Assembly: GCF_026735165.1 (NCBI RefSeq)
Contig: NZ_JAPQES010000001.1
Span: 1-64,000, forward strand
Direction: 5' to 3'
DNA length: 64,000 nucleotides
Source of the DNA: Clostridium ganghwense
GTDB taxonomy: Bacteria; Bacillota; Clostridia; Clostridiales; Clostridiaceae
In this document: one piece after another, positions 52,867 to 62,920 of the stretch
Layout: the number at the start of each line of letters is the position of its first letter
Position numbering within the stretch: the stretch's first letter is position 1
The notes under the pieces: model-generated
What the model saw: only the letters and a program-made list of their open reading frames with translations
Told to the model about the DNA's origin: nothing
Database searches by the model: none
Translations under genes and position numbers: made by a program

Positions 52867-53682
52867 CTAGAAAGCTGGAATTATAGTTCCTTTATATTGT
52901 TCTTCAATAAACTTCTTTATTTCTTCAGAAGTAATAGCTTTATCTAATGCTTTTATATAATCCTTATCTTTATTTTCTTTCTTTACTGCAATAACATTAG
53001 CATATGGTGAATCTTTAGATTCAATTGCAAGAGCATCTTTTGTTGGATTTAATTCTGCTGAAATTGCATAGTTAGTGTTAATAACTGCTGCATCAACATC
53101 TTCTAAAACTCTTGGAAGTTGTGCCGCATCTAACTCTTCAATTTTGATATTCTTAGGATTTTCTGTAATATCTAATTTAGAAATTAATTCTCCTTCTTTA
53201 AATTTCATAATTCCTTGTTTTTCTAATACTCTCAAGGCTCTAGCTTCATTTGTAGGGTCATTTGGAACTGCAATAGTAGCTCCATCTTTTAATTCCTTCA
53301 AATCTTTTATTTTCTTAGAATATATCCCCATTGGTTCTAAGTGTACCTTTACTGTATAATCTAAACCAGTATTTTTTTCCTTATTAAATTGCTCTAAGTA
53401 CGGAATATGTTGAAAGAAGTTTGCATCTAGCTCACCATCTTGTAATGCTGTATTTGGCGTAACATAATCTGTAAACTCTTTTATTTCTAAAGTATATCCT
53501 TCTTTCTCAAGAATAGGCTTAACCTTCTCAAGAATTTGAGCATGCGGTTCTGGTGTTGCCCCTATTACTATTTTCTTCTTAGTTTCTTTTGCTGCTTCCT
53601 TCTTAGCCCCACATCCAGTTAAACCAATTACCCCGATTAATAAAGAACTTGCTAATACAATTGATAATATTTTTTTCTTCAT
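52867..53682 (-). CDS. metQ: methionine ABC transporter substrate-binding lipoprotein (second copy in operon)
   Basis: The 271-residue NlpA/MetQ-family lipoprotein has lipobox LTGC (C24). Family segments are IVIGATPEPHAQIL, EFTDYVTPNTALQDGELDANFFQHIPYL, AVPNDPTNEARALR and INTNYA. It is the last gene of the SAM-riboswitch operon, after metI. It is a close paralogue of the operon's first gene (56608-57417). Confidence 0.93.
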   Translation of the reverse strand: MKKKILSIVLASSLLIGVIGLTGCGAKKEAAKETKKKIVIGATPEPHAQILEKVKPILEKEGYTLEIKEFTDYVTPNTALQDGELDANFFQHIPYLEQFNKEKNTGLDYTVKVHLEPMGIYSKKIKDLKELKDGATIAVPNDPTNEARALRVLEKQGIMKFKEGELISKLDITENPKNIKIEELDAAQLPRVLEDVDAAVINTNYAISAELNPTKDALAIESKDSPYANVIAVKKENKDKDYIKALDKAITSEEIKKFIEEQYKGTIIPAF

Positions 53683-53767
53683 ATTTATTGCCCCCTTAAA
53701 TTAATTTAAATATTTTATTTTAGCTTTTCACAAGAAAAACATTCATAACTGTCCATTGTCAACTATA

Positions 53768-54412
53768 TTATCTATTTACCTTGTTATATACAAACATTCC
53801 TAAAGTCTGAAGTACCTGTACTAAAATTATCAAAACTACTACTGTGTATATCATAATATCTGTTTTAAATCTATAATATCCGTATTTAATAGCTACATCT
53901 CCAAGACCGCCACCGCCAATTGCTCCCGCCATAGCTGAAAGTCCCACAACACTTATTATTGTAAGTGTTAAACCAGATACTATGGCTGGAAGAGCTTCTG
54001 GAAGCATAACTTTAAAAATAATTTGGCTAGTACTTGCACCAAAAGACCTTGCAGCTTCAATTACACCTTTATCTACTTCCTTTAATGCTCCTTCTATAAT
54101 CCTTGTAACAAAAGGTGCTGAACCAATAGTTAGAGGAACAATTGCTGCAGTAGTTCCTATAGTTTTACCTATTATTATCTTAGTAAATGGAAAAATCACT
54201 ATCATAAGTATAATAAAAGGAAAAGACCTTAAAATGTTAACAATTATATCAAATACTTTGTATACTGATTTATTTGGATTTAATCCATTTTCATCTGTTA
54301 TAACCATAATGATTGCTGGCAAGAAACCAATTACTACAGCAAGAAAAGTAGCAATAAAAACCATATATATAGTTTCTCCCAAAGCTGGTAGTAAAATTTC
54401 ATTTAATTCCAT
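53768..54412 (-). CDS. metI: methionine ABC transporter permease
   Basis: The 214-residue membrane protein has five to six helices and the binding-protein-dependent permease motif EAARSFGASTSQIIFKVMLPEALPAI. Its ATG follows the metN stop codon directly (TAGATG), and GGAGG lies eight bases upstream, inside metN. Typical MetI length. Confidence 0.94.
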   Translation of the reverse strand: MELNEILLPALGETIYMVFIATFLAVVIGFLPAIIMVITDENGLNPNKSVYKVFDIIVNILRSFPFIILMIVIFPFTKIIIGKTIGTTAAIVPLTIGSAPFVTRIIEGALKEVDKGVIEAARSFGASTSQIIFKVMLPEALPAIVSGLTLTIISVVGLSAMAGAIGGGGLGDVAIKYGYYRFKTDIMIYTVVVLIILVQVLQTLGMFVYNKVNR

Positions 54413-55369
54413 CTACAACACCTCCCAATTTACTCCTTTATTACTAAGATAGGAACATACACTTTCCTTTTGATTTTCTTCAATATTAATTACAAGACTT
54501 CCAAGAACATCATCTCCAAATTTCTCAAGTTTACCCCAAACAATAGAGAAATCCATATTAAGTTCTCTGGCCATAGCTGTTATTACTGCATTTTTACTAA
54601 ATTGTTTTGGGAAAAATATCTTTATATTTACTCCTTCTTCTGGAAGAATTTCCTCTTCTCCTAGAAGTTTCTCCATATGCTCACTTGGATTTAAGAAAAG
54701 TTCTTCTACATCTCCTACATCAGTAACTCTTCCTCCATCCATTAAAGCTACTTTATTACATGCTTCCTTAATAACTTCCATTTGATGAGTTACTATTACA
54801 ATAGTTATTCCTAACTCTTTATTTATTTTTTTTAAAAGTTGCAAAATGGCTTTTGTAGTATTAGGATCTAATGCAGAAGTTGCCTCATCACAAAGCAATA
54901 TTTTCGGATCAAGAGTAAGAGCTCTTGCTATAGCTACTCTTTGTTTCTGTCCTCCACTTAATTCTTTCGGCATACTCTTCGCTTTATCTTCAAGCCCTAC
55001 AAGTTTTAAAAGGTTTTTAACTTTTTCATCTATCTCTTTTTTATCATATTTCCATGTTTCCATAGGTAATGAAACATTATGCCAAACATCTTTTCTATTT
55101 AATAAACTAAAATTTTGAAATATCATTCCAATATCTTTTCTAAATTCTCTTAATTCTTTTCCCTTTAATTCATTAACTTCTTTATAATCAGCCTTAACAC
55201 TACCTTCATCATAACTTTCTAATCTATTTATACATCTTAAAAGTGTTGATTTGCCAGCACCACTGTGACCTATAATGCCAAATATTTCTCCCTTACCTAT
55301 ATTTAGGTTTACATCCTCTAAAACTTTTTTACCTGAAAAATACTTATCTACTTTTTGTATTTCTATCAA
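54413..55369 (-). CDS. metN: methionine ABC transporter ATP-binding protein
   Basis: This ATPase of about 318 residues has Walker A GHSGAGKST, signature LSGGQKQRVAIARAL and Walker B ILLCDEATSALDP, followed by the C-terminal NIL/ACT domain (KFGDDVLGSLVINIEE) that senses methionine. The start is uncertain. TTG at 55367-55369 (reading IEIQKVDKYF, as in other MetN) has GGGGGG seven bases upstream; ATG at 55373-55375 is only one base from that site; a TTG at 55399 overlaps the upstream gene. Confidence 0.93.
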   Translation of the reverse strand: MIEIQKVDKYFSGKKVLEDVNLNIGKGEIFGIIGHSGAGKSTLLRCINRLESYDEGSVKADYKEVNELKGKELREFRKDIGMIFQNFSLLNRKDVWHNVSLPMETWKYDKKEIDEKVKNLLKLVGLEDKAKSMPKELSGGQKQRVAIARALTLDPKILLCDEATSALDPNTTKAILQLLKKINKELGITIVIVTHQMEVIKEACNKVALMDGGRVTDVGDVEELFLNPSEHMEKLLGEEEILPEEGVNIKIFFPKQFSKNAVITAMARELNMDFSIVWGKLEKFGDDVLGSLVINIEENQKESVCSYLSNKGVNWEVL

Positions 55370-55395
55370 AGCCATTCCCCCCTGTCTCAAAAAAA

Positions 55396-56568
55396 TCAAA
55401 GTCCTTTATAATTTAAAAAATCTAAAGCATATTGTGCATATAATGCTGTTCCTATTTCTAATGCATCCTCATCAATAGTATATTTTTCATGATGCTGAGG
55501 ATATATAGCATCTTTTTTCTCATTTCTAACCCCTACAAAAGCTAAAACTCCATGTATTTTCTCAAAATATCTTCCTATATCCTCTGTTACTGTTAATTTA
55601 TCCATTAATACAACAGCATCACTACCTGCAATTTTCTCTACTGACCCTCTTGCAATAGAAGAACATTTTTTATCATTGATAGTAATTGGTGTTGCAAAAA
55701 TATATTCTAACTCTGCCTCTGCTTTAAAACTTGCAGCTGTATTCTTAGAAATTCTCTCCAATATTTTAGGAAATTGTTGTCTAATTTCCTCATTAAAACA
55801 CCTAGTTGTTCCTTCTAAAATAGCTTCACTTGCAATGACATTAAATCTTGTTCCTGCTTTTAACGCCCCCACGCTTACAACAGCAGGTTCCATAGGATTT
55901 ATTTCTCTACTTACAGCAGTCTGTAAATTCATAACAATTGCTGAAGCTGCCACTACCGCATCTACCCCTTGATGCGGTAGCGAACCATGACCGCCCTTTC
56001 CTTTAATCTTAATCTTAAATATATCTGCACAAGCCATTCTAGGACCTTCTTCTACAGATACTTTTCCACAAGGCAAATCACTCCAAAGATGTATACCAAA
56101 AGCCCCCTGTACATCATCTAAAAATCCCTCTTCAATTACTTTAGCTGCCCCTTCACCGACTTCTTCTGCTGGTTGAAAAATAAACTTAACTGTACCATCC
56201 CATTCATTTTGTAATTCTTTTAATATTTTAGCTGCCCCTATAAGCATTGCCATGTGCCCATCATGACCGCAAGCATGCATTATACCTTCATTTTCAGATT
56301 CAAATTCAGCTCCTGTAGCTTCTTTAACTCTAATTGCATCCATGTCTGCTCTAAGAGCTACTATCTTTCCTGGATTTTTTCCTCTAAGCGTTGCTACAAT
56401 GCCTGTTTTAGCAGTCGCTTCAAAGTCTACCCCTATTTTTTGAAGCTCCTCTTTTACACGCCTAGATGTTCTTTCTTCCCTCCAGCTCTCCTCTGGAAAT
56501 CTATGAAACTCTCGCCTAAGGTTAATGACATGCTCTTTATACTTATTTGCTAAATTCTCTATATTCAT
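55396..56568 (-). CDS. M20-family amidohydrolase (N-acyl-amino-acid deacylase type)
   Basis: This 390-residue zinc/manganese amidohydrolase has the ligands visible in MHACGHDGHMA (C100, H102), AEEVGEGA (E135, E136) and GIHLWSDLP. It belongs to the hippurate/indole-acetyl-amino-acid hydrolase group. Placed between metQ and metN under a SAM riboswitch, it probably releases methionine or another sulfur amino acid from an N-acyl derivative. Its stop codon is just before the metN frame. Confidence 0.9.
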   Translation of the reverse strand: MNIENLANKYKEHVINLRREFHRFPEESWREERTSRRVKEELQKIGVDFEATAKTGIVATLRGKNPGKIVALRADMDAIRVKEATGAEFESENEGIMHACGHDGHMAMLIGAAKILKELQNEWDGTVKFIFQPAEEVGEGAAKVIEEGFLDDVQGAFGIHLWSDLPCGKVSVEEGPRMACADIFKIKIKGKGGHGSLPHQGVDAVVAASAIVMNLQTAVSREINPMEPAVVSVGALKAGTRFNVIASEAILEGTTRCFNEEIRQQFPKILERISKNTAASFKAEAELEYIFATPITINDKKCSSIARGSVEKIAGSDAVVLMDKLTVTEDIGRYFEKIHGVLAFVGVRNEKKDAIYPQHHEKYTIDEDALEIGTALYAQYALDFLNYKGL

Positions 56569-56607
56569 TTATAAGCCCCCTAATACAGCCCTTAACTAAC
56601 GCACAAG

Positions 56608-57417
56608 TTAAAATGATGGTATTAATACTCCTTTATATTTGTCTTCAATAAATTTTTTTAATTCTTTTGAATTTAATACTTCTGATAAAGCTTTTACATA
56701 AGGTTTATCCTTCTCTTCTTTTCTTACTGCTAAAACATTTGAATAAGGTGAATCTTTTGATTCTCTATAAATAGCATCTTTTACTGGATCTAATTTTGCT
56801 GCTAATGCAAAATTTGTATTAATTATTCCAACATCTACTTGATCTAAGGTTCTTGCAATCTGTGCAGCATCCAGCTCTTTTATACTAAGCTTCTTAGGAT
56901 TTTCTATAATGTCCAAAATTGTTACAAAATCACTATCTTTTATTTTTATAAGTCCAACACTAGCAAGCAATTTTAAAGCTCTTGCTTCATTAGTTGGATC
57001 ATTAGGAATTACTACTTCCGCATTCTCTTTTAATTCCTTCAAATCTTTAATTTTATTTGAATAAGCTCCTATAGGAGCTACTAACACCTTTGCTGTATAA
57101 GTTAAATCTGTATGTTTATCATTGTTAAACTTATTTAAAAACGGAATATGTTGGTATAAGTTAACATCCAATTCTCCATCTGCAAGAGCAGTATTAGGAG
57201 TTATATAGTCAGTAAATTCTACAATATCTAATTCATATCCCTTTTCCTTTAGCAAAGGTTTAACTTCTTCTACAATTTCTCTAAAAGGATTTGGTGTAAT
57301 CCCTATTTTAATTACTTTTTTATCTTCTCCTTCTTTTTTAGAAGTACTTTTATCACTACATCCTATAAAACCAAATATCAATATAAAACTCAATAAACTT
57401 AAAACTATTTTCTTCAT
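56608..57417 (-). CDS. metQ: methionine ABC transporter substrate-binding lipoprotein (first copy)
   Basis: The 269-residue MetQ-family lipoprotein has lipobox FIGC (C20), then IKIGITPNPFREI, EFTDYITPNTALADGELDVNLYQHIPFL and VIPNDPTNEARALKLL. It is the first gene of the operon, 85 bases downstream of the riboswitch terminator. GGGGGG precedes the ATG by ten bases. Confidence 0.94.
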   Translation of the reverse strand: MKKIVLSLLSFILIFGFIGCSDKSTSKKEGEDKKVIKIGITPNPFREIVEEVKPLLKEKGYELDIVEFTDYITPNTALADGELDVNLYQHIPFLNKFNNDKHTDLTYTAKVLVAPIGAYSNKIKDLKELKENAEVVIPNDPTNEARALKLLASVGLIKIKDSDFVTILDIIENPKKLSIKELDAAQIARTLDQVDVGIINTNFALAAKLDPVKDAIYRESKDSPYSNVLAVRKEEKDKPYVKALSEVLNSKELKKFIEDKYKGVLIPSF

Positions 57418-57504
57418 TATTCAATAGCCCCCCTATTTTATTTAAACTTAAATACATTTTCAATAAACTACAATTCACGCCCCCTTTTGTCATACTTATC
57501 TAGA

Positions 57505-57541
57505 TAAAAAAATAAAGACCTAAGGATAACCTTAGGTCTTA
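57505..57541 (-). terminator. riboswitch-controlled terminator
   Basis: Perfect 11-base arms AAGACCTAAGG / CCTTAGGTCTT (57530-57540, 57515-57525) and a TTATTTTTTT tail on the minus strand. Confidence 0.9.
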
Positions 57542-57556
57542 AAAGTCCTATTCACC

Positions 57557-57667
57557 CTTATCTTCCAGCTTAAGCTGCAGGATTTAGCACCATTGTATGT
57601 ATCGTATAAAATATCATACTGGTTGCCGGGCTTCATAGGGCCAGTCCCTCCACCACTCTTGATAAGC
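57557..57667 (-). promoter_or_regulatory. SAM-I riboswitch (S-box)
   Basis: The minus strand shows the S-box core in order: CTTATCAAGAG of P1 (57656-57666), GGTGGAGGGACTGGCCC (about 57639-57655), ATGAAGCCCGGCAACC (57621-57637), GGTGCTAAATCC and the closing GATAAG (57557-57562). A terminator hairpin follows. S-adenosylmethionine binding stops transcription of the methionine uptake operon. Family recognition is by these signature sequences. Confidence 0.96.
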
Positions 57668-57859
57668 AATATTCAATTTAATTTATGTTAAAGATTATAT
57701 AACCATTAAAATAAAATGTCAACAGCAAAATTTTATTAATATTAATCTTACTATATTCACGTATCTTGTCCAAAGTTACGAAATTATAAGTTCCAATCTT
57801 ATCTATAATCCAGTAAATTTAAACATAAATAAACTAATTTTAGAGTATTACATTTACTG

Positions 57860-57888
57860 TTGACACTCCATAATATTTACTGTATATT
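57860..57888 (+). promoter_or_regulatory. ilvD promoter
   Basis: -35 TTGACA (57860-57865), 17-base spacer, -10 TATATT (57883-57888). The leader holds an imperfect inverted repeat ATCTTA(t)AAATATAAGTA / ATACTTATATTTTAAGAT (57910-57948) whose role is not known. Confidence 0.75.
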
Positions 57889-57976
57889 TAAATGAAAATA
57901 TTAAAAAGCATCTTATAAATATAAGTAAGTATACTTATATTTTAAGATTTATTTAATAATTAAGGGGGCTTATAAA

Positions 57977-59638
57977 TTGAATAGTAAAGAAGTTACTCAA
58001 GGAGCTGCACGTGCACCTCATAGATCTCTGTTCTATGCTATGGGGTATTTACCAGAAGATCTTAATAAACCATTAATTGGAGTAGTTAATGCACATAATG
58101 AAATAATTCCCGGTCATTTTCATTTAGATGAATTAGCTCAAGTTGTAAAACTTGGAATATCTGCTGCTGGTGGAACTCCAATTGAATTTCCCGCTATAGG
58201 AATTTGTGATGGTATTTCTATGAATCATAGTGGAATGAAATATCCATTAGCTAGTCGTGAACTTATTGCAGACTCTATAGAAGCGGTTTGCATGGCACAT
58301 AAATTTGATGGATTAGTTCTTATCGGTAGTTGCGATAAGATAGTTCCTGGTATGTTAATGGGAGCAGCAAGACTTAACATTCCTTCTATCTACATAGGTG
58401 GTGGTCCTATGCTTCCTGGAAACAATTGTGGGAAAAAAGTTGACCTTGTTCATGCCTTTGAGGGAGTAGGTTCTCATGCCGAAGGTAAAATCTCAGATGA
58501 AGAATTACTAAAAATAGAGCAAAGTGCTTGTCCTACTTGTGGAAGCTGTGCTGGCTTATTTACTGCAAACAGTATGAATAGTTTGGCTGAAGCTTTAGGT
58601 ATGGCTTTACCTGGTAATGGAACAATTCCTGCACCTTATGGAAGACGTAAACAACTTGCTAAACAAGCAGGAATTTCAATAATGAATTTAGTTAAAGAAA
58701 ATATTAAACCTAGAGATATTTTGACAGAAAAAGCTTTTAAAAATGCTATTGCTCTTGATATGGCTATAGGTGGTTCAAGTAATACTACTCTTCACTTGCT
58801 TGCTATAGCTAATGAAGCAAAGATTAATCTAGATTTAGATGAATTTGATAGAATAAGTAAAATAGTTCCACATATAACTAAATTAAGTCCAGCTGGTGTT
58901 CATCATATGATAGATTTAGATGAAGCAGGAGGAATTTCAGCTATACTAAATGAACTGTTAAAAGCAGATCTTATATATTCTGATACAATAACAGTTACAG
59001 GAAAAACTTTAGAAGATAATGTGAAAAATTCAAAAGTACTGGATACTTCTGTAATAAAACCTTTAGATACCCCTTACTCCAATGAAGGTGGAATTGCTGT
59101 TTTAAAAGGTAATCTTGCACCAGAAGGATCTGTTGTAAAACAATCAGCAGTTGAACCTGAAATGATGCAACACAAAGGTCCAGCAAGAGTTTATGACTCA
59201 GAAGAAGATGCTTTTGAAGCTATAATGAAGAAAGAAATTCATGCAGGAGATGTTGTAGTTATTAGATATGAAGGCCCAAAGGGATGTCCTGGAATGAGAG
59301 AAATGCTAAGTCCTACAGCTGCTGTTATAGGTATGGGACTTGAAAAAAGTACTGCTCTTATAACTGATGGTCGTTTCTCAGGTGGAACACGCGGTCCTTG
59401 TATTGGACATATAGCACCAGAAGCCTCTGAAGGTGGCCCAATAGCAATAATTGAAGAAGGCGATTTAATAGAAATAGATATTCCAAATAGAAAAATAATT
59501 TTGGATTTACCAGACGATGAAATACAAAGAAGACTCGATAATTGGAAACAACCTCCTTCAAAAGCTCCAGAAGGAACATATTTACGCAGATATAGTAAAT
59601 TAGTTACTTCTGCTAGTAAAGGAGCAGTTCTTGAATAA
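57977..59638 (+). CDS. ilvD: dihydroxy-acid dehydratase
   Basis: The 553-residue Fe-S enzyme of valine, isoleucine and pantothenate synthesis converts 2,3-dihydroxy acids to 2-keto acids. Cluster and catalytic segments are visible: [28 protein letters not shown] and [20 protein letters not shown]. Length is normal. The start is TTG (57977) with GGGGG eight bases upstream. It stands alone; no other ilv or leu gene is in the window. Confidence 0.97.
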   Translation: MNSKEVTQGAARAPHRSLFYAMGYLPEDLNKPLIGVVNAHNEIIPGHFHLDELAQVVKLGISAAGGTPIEFPAIGICDGISMNHSGMKYPLASRELIADSIEAVCMAHKFDGLVLIGSCDKIVPGMLMGAARLNIPSIYIGGGPMLPGNNCGKKVDLVHAFEGVGSHAEGKISDEELLKIEQSACPTCGSCAGLFTANSMNSLAEALGMALPGNGTIPAPYGRRKQLAKQAGISIMNLVKENIKPRDILTEKAFKNAIALDMAIGGSSNTTLHLLAIANEAKINLDLDEFDRISKIVPHITKLSPAGVHHMIDLDEAGGISAILNELLKADLIYSDTITVTGKTLEDNVKNSKVLDTSVIKPLDTPYSNEGGIAVLKGNLAPEGSVVKQSAVEPEMMQHKGPARVYDSEEDAFEAIMKKEIHAGDVVVIRYEGPKGCPGMREMLSPTAAVIGMGLEKSTALITDGRFSGGTRGPCIGHIAPEASEGGPIAIIEEGDLIEIDIPNRKIILDLPDDEIQRRLDNWKQPPSKAPEGTYLRRYSKLVTSASKGAVLE

Positions 59639-59654
59639 AACAAGTAAAAAATTA

Positions 59655-59695
59655 AAGCCTAAAGATAGATTTCATCTATTTTTAGGCTTATTTTT
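59655..59695 (+). terminator. ilvD terminator
   Basis: Sixteen-base arms with one mismatch (59655-59670, 59674-59689), followed by ATTTTTG. Confidence 0.85.
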
Positions 59696-59776
59696 GTTTA
59701 GTTTTTAGTTTTAATTTAGCAAAACATCCTATCCTATAACCTAGTACTTTCTTCCTAGTACCTCATCAGAATGGCA

Positions 59777-61093
59777 TTATACAAAAGCATTGTAAATTGA
59801 ATTTATAGCTCTTTCAAAATCACTTGCTTCTATTCCAATTATAATATTCATTTCACTAGACCCTTGATCTATCATTCTAATGTTAACATTATTTCTTGCA
59901 AGAGATGTAAATATTTTTTCTGATATTCCAATAGACCTTGCCATTCCTCTACCTACTGTTGCAATGAGCGCCATATTAGGAATAACTTGAATAGTATCTG
60001 GATTACACTGTCTTTTTATTTCTTCTAAAATTTTATCCAATTTATTATCCAGCTGAGAATCTGCAATTACTACAGACATAGTATCTATTCCTGATGGCAT
60101 ATTTTCAAAGGAGACTCCATAAGCTTCTAGTATAGAAAGTAGTCTTCTTCCAAAACCTATTTCTGCATTCATGAATGCCTTTTCTACTGCAATAACAGTA
60201 AAATCTTTTCTTCCTGCTATACCAGTAATAGTTCCCATTTGATTTTTACCCTCATCATCATTTATGATAATAGTTCCTTTATCCTCAGGTGCATTAGTAT
60301 TTTTAATATTAATTGGAATACAACCTTCCCTTGCTGGGAAAATTGCCTCCTCATGAAGCACTGTAGCTCCCATATAAGCAAGCTCTCTCAATTCTTTATA
60401 AGTAATTTCTTCTATAGGCTTTGGATTCTCTACAATTCTAGGATCTGCCATTAAAAAACCTGAAACATCTGTCCAATTTTCATACAATTTAGCTTCTACA
60501 TCACGAGCTATAATTGATCCTGTTATATCAGATCCTCCTCTTGAAAAAGTCTTAATATTTCCATCTGGCATAGCCCCATAAAAGCCTGGAATAACAGCTC
60601 TTTCAATAGAATTTAATTTTTCACTAATTGCTTTTTTAGTACTCTCAGAATCAAAATATCCATATTTGTCAAACAAAATTACTTCAGCAGCATCTACAAA
60701 GTCTACATTTAAAAAATTAGCAAGTATCAATCCATTTAGATATTCTCCCCTACTTGCAGTATAATCTGGTGTTGCTCCTTCTGCAATTTTGTTTTTAATT
60801 TCTTTTAAATAGCCCCCTATGTCTAAAGAAATATCTAATTCTCTTACTATTTCCTTATACCGTTCTTCAATAATCTCAAAAACACCATCAAAAGAAATGT
60901 GCTGCTGTACATGTGCATGACATAGATAAAAAAGATCTGTAATTTTATAATCCTTACTATGTCGTTTACCTGGTGCTGAAGGTACTATGTATCTTCTTCT
61001 CTCATCACTTAAAATAATATTCTTTACCTTTCTAAATTGCTCTGCATTTGCAAGAGAGCTGCCCCCAAATTTTACAACTACAATATTATTCAT
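59777..61093 (-). CDS. aspartokinase
   Basis: The 438-residue kinase phosphorylates aspartate, the first step to lysine, threonine and methionine. Visible motifs are VVKFGGSSLANAEQF (residues 5-19) and GFYGAMPDGNIKTFSRGGSDITG (substrate and ATP site). Two ACT domains at the C-terminus (from about residue 300) provide feedback control. I see no lysine riboswitch upstream (only about 100 bases). Alone in its transcript. Which isoenzyme (lysC or thrA-like) is not decided. Confidence 0.95.
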   Translation of the reverse strand: MNNIVVVKFGGSSLANAEQFRKVKNIILSDERRRYIVPSAPGKRHSKDYKITDLFYLCHAHVQQHISFDGVFEIIEERYKEIVRELDISLDIGGYLKEIKNKIAEGATPDYTASRGEYLNGLILANFLNVDFVDAAEVILFDKYGYFDSESTKKAISEKLNSIERAVIPGFYGAMPDGNIKTFSRGGSDITGSIIARDVEAKLYENWTDVSGFLMADPRIVENPKPIEEITYKELRELAYMGATVLHEEAIFPAREGCIPINIKNTNAPEDKGTIIINDDEGKNQMGTITGIAGRKDFTVIAVEKAFMNAEIGFGRRLLSILEAYGVSFENMPSGIDTMSVVIADSQLDNKLDKILEEIKRQCNPDTIQVIPNMALIATVGRGMARSIGISEKIFTSLARNNVNIRMIDQGSSEMNIIIGIEASDFERAINSIYNAFV

Positions 61094-61193
61094 TTTTCAT
61101 CACCCCTAGTATAGTTCCCTATATAATTTTGTATATTTATAAATAATATCACACTCTCGAAATATTTCAAGTATTTTATTATTTTCTATTTTC

Positions 61194-61946
61194 TTATATT
61201 TTCTTTAGTAAATTTAGGGAAACATAATACTTAGTATATCTATTTTTCTCTGTATCAATATACCTACCATTTTTGTCCAACACCATAACTGCTGCTCTTT
61301 TATTTATACTATTTACTATACCTATAAGCTCTTTTTTATTATGAACAAAACATACTCTATCTCCACATTTAAAACCAAATTTTTCATAAGCAATTTCTCT
61401 AATAGTAGGAAGTGAATGATATACATCAACATGTCCAAAAATATTATAAGCCAAATCTTTGAATCTATTCTTCTTACAATTAGACTCTTTATAGACATAA
61501 AATTCTATAAAATGAATAAGTTCATGCTCAAAAACCATTAAAAGAGAATGAAGTGCATCCTTTGTTTCTATTCCATTTACAATTTTCTTTCTTTTTAATT
61601 CATAATAATGAAAGAAAAAATTCACTCCTATCCTTATTTCATATCTCTCACTAGTTTCCTCTAAACTTGATAAATTTCTTGGAACTATTGTTTTGCCTGC
61701 ACTTCTAGTCATTTTATTTGACAGTGAAAAACTTATTTTTCCTCTAAAATTCTGCTTAAAATATTCATTAAAAAAGTACTTATCATATAATTTGAATAAT
61801 AATATTAAATCTTTCTCTGAAATAGACTTAATTTCTTCATTATTTATATTATGAGATTCATCTATAAAGTTTTCCCTAAGTCTTTTTCTGTTTCGAATAA
61901 TTTGATTGTTTTCTAATTTTATATAAACTAAATTTTCTTTTTTCAT
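61194..61946 (-). CDS. SprT-like zinc metalloprotease-domain protein
   Basis: The 250-residue protein has an N-terminal basic segment, then the SprT-like core: LLFKLYDKYFFNEYFKQNFRGKISFSLSNKMTRSAGKT and the zinc site FEHELIHFIEF (H-E-L-I-H, residues 141-145). The last 55 residues (CGDRVCFVHNKKELIGIVNSINKRA) look like a small beta barrel. Relatives act on DNA-protein crosslinks or are uncharacterised. The ATG at 61944-61946 is used; a TTG three codons earlier overlaps the degV stop codon and could be coupled. Confidence 0.78.
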   Translation of the reverse strand: MKKENLVYIKLENNQIIRNRKRLRENFIDESHNINNEEIKSISEKDLILLFKLYDKYFFNEYFKQNFRGKISFSLSNKMTRSAGKTIVPRNLSSLEETSERYEIRIGVNFFFHYYELKRKKIVNGIETKDALHSLLMVFEHELIHFIEFYVYKESNCKKNRFKDLAYNIFGHVDVYHSLPTIREIAYEKFGFKCGDRVCFVHNKKELIGIVNSINKRAAVMVLDKNGRYIDTEKNRYTKYYVSLNLLKKI

Positions 61947-61951
61947 ATCTA

Positions 61952-62824
61952 TCAATCTGTATTTAATTTTAATTCTTGTTCAGTATAATATACAAGTCCA
62001 AGAGCACCAGGTCCAACGTGAGTTCCTATAACTGGACCTATATCACATATCTTAACTACTTTTCCAACTTGTTCTTCCAATACTTTGGCTATCTTTTTAG
62101 CTCTTTCCTCACAGTTTATATGATGAATAATTACATCTCCAAAACCAAATTTTTTTGTATCTTCTTTAAAAGTATTGATTATTGTTTGTATGGCTCTTTT
62201 AGACGTTCTCACCTTAGATAAGATTTCTGTTTTACCTTCTACTACTGTCAATATAGGTTTAATTCTTAAAAGCGACCCTATTAAAGCACTTGCTCCATCA
62301 ATTCTTCCACCTTTTTTTAAATAAGCAAGTGTGTCTGGTGAAAATACAAATCTGCTTCTCTTTATATTTTTATCTGCATCCTCTACAACATTTTCTAAGC
62401 TTTTCCCTTTATTTGCTGCCTCTGCTGCTGCAAGAACTGCAAATCCAAGCTGCATAGAATTAGATTTAGAATCTATAAGTTCTATCTTAGCATTTGGATA
62501 TTCTTCTAAAATCATATTTTTCACTAGACCTGCTGTAGAAAACGTACCACTCATATGAGATGAAATAAAAATTCCAACTACTTCATTATCATCTTTAACA
62601 TGCATTTCAAAAATCTTGTATATCTCCTCTACAGATGGTTGTGATGAAGTTGGGAACGTATCATAATCATCCATCTTTTTATAAAAGCTTTCATTATCTA
62701 TATCAGTTTCTCTAAAGTTTTCATTACCAAAAGAAACACTTAAAGAAACTATAGAAATATCATATTTTTTTATTAGTTCTTTTGGTATATACGAAGTACT
62801 ATCTGTAACTATTTTAACAGCCAT
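61952..62824 (-). CDS. DegV-family fatty-acid-binding protein (FakB-like), second paralogue
   Basis: The 290-residue protein has the DegV fold: KIVTDSTSYIP, FPTSSQPSVEEIYKIF, SSHMSGTFSTA and GGRIDGASALIG, then GPVIGTHVGPGALGLVYY. It would carry a fatty acid to a FakA-type kinase. GGGGGG precedes the ATG. The SprT-like gene follows in the same direction with no gap, so they form a pair. It is a distant paralogue of the protein at 23637-24527. Confidence 0.92.
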   Translation of the reverse strand: MAVKIVTDSTSYIPKELIKKYDISIVSLSVSFGNENFRETDIDNESFYKKMDDYDTFPTSSQPSVEEIYKIFEMHVKDDNEVVGIFISSHMSGTFSTAGLVKNMILEEYPNAKIELIDSKSNSMQLGFAVLAAAEAANKGKSLENVVEDADKNIKRSRFVFSPDTLAYLKKGGRIDGASALIGSLLRIKPILTVVEGKTEILSKVRTSKRAIQTIINTFKEDTKKFGFGDVIIHHINCEERAKKIAKVLEEQVGKVVKICDIGPVIGTHVGPGALGLVYYTEQELKLNTD

Positions 62825-62883
62825 TTTTTATCTTCCCCCCATTTGATTAATTTTGTTTGTAAAATATTAAATATATAATCAAA

Positions 62884-62915
62884 TTAGACCTAAATGATTT
62901 CTCATCTAGGTCTTA
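62884..62915 (-). terminator. intrinsic terminator
   Basis: Arms AGACCTAgATGA / TCATtTAGGTCT (62902-62913, 62886-62897), then AATTTGATT on the minus strand. It lies six bases past the stop codon of the small gene. Confidence 0.6.
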
Positions 62916-62920
62916 AAATA

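Noticed and set aside
59740-59763. CCTAGTAC direct repeat as a terminator
   Set aside because: The two copies are direct, not inverted, so they form no hairpin. Probably chance.
61094-61193. Lysine riboswitch before aspartokinase
   Set aside because: The upstream gap is only about 100 bases and shows none of the L-box conserved sequence.
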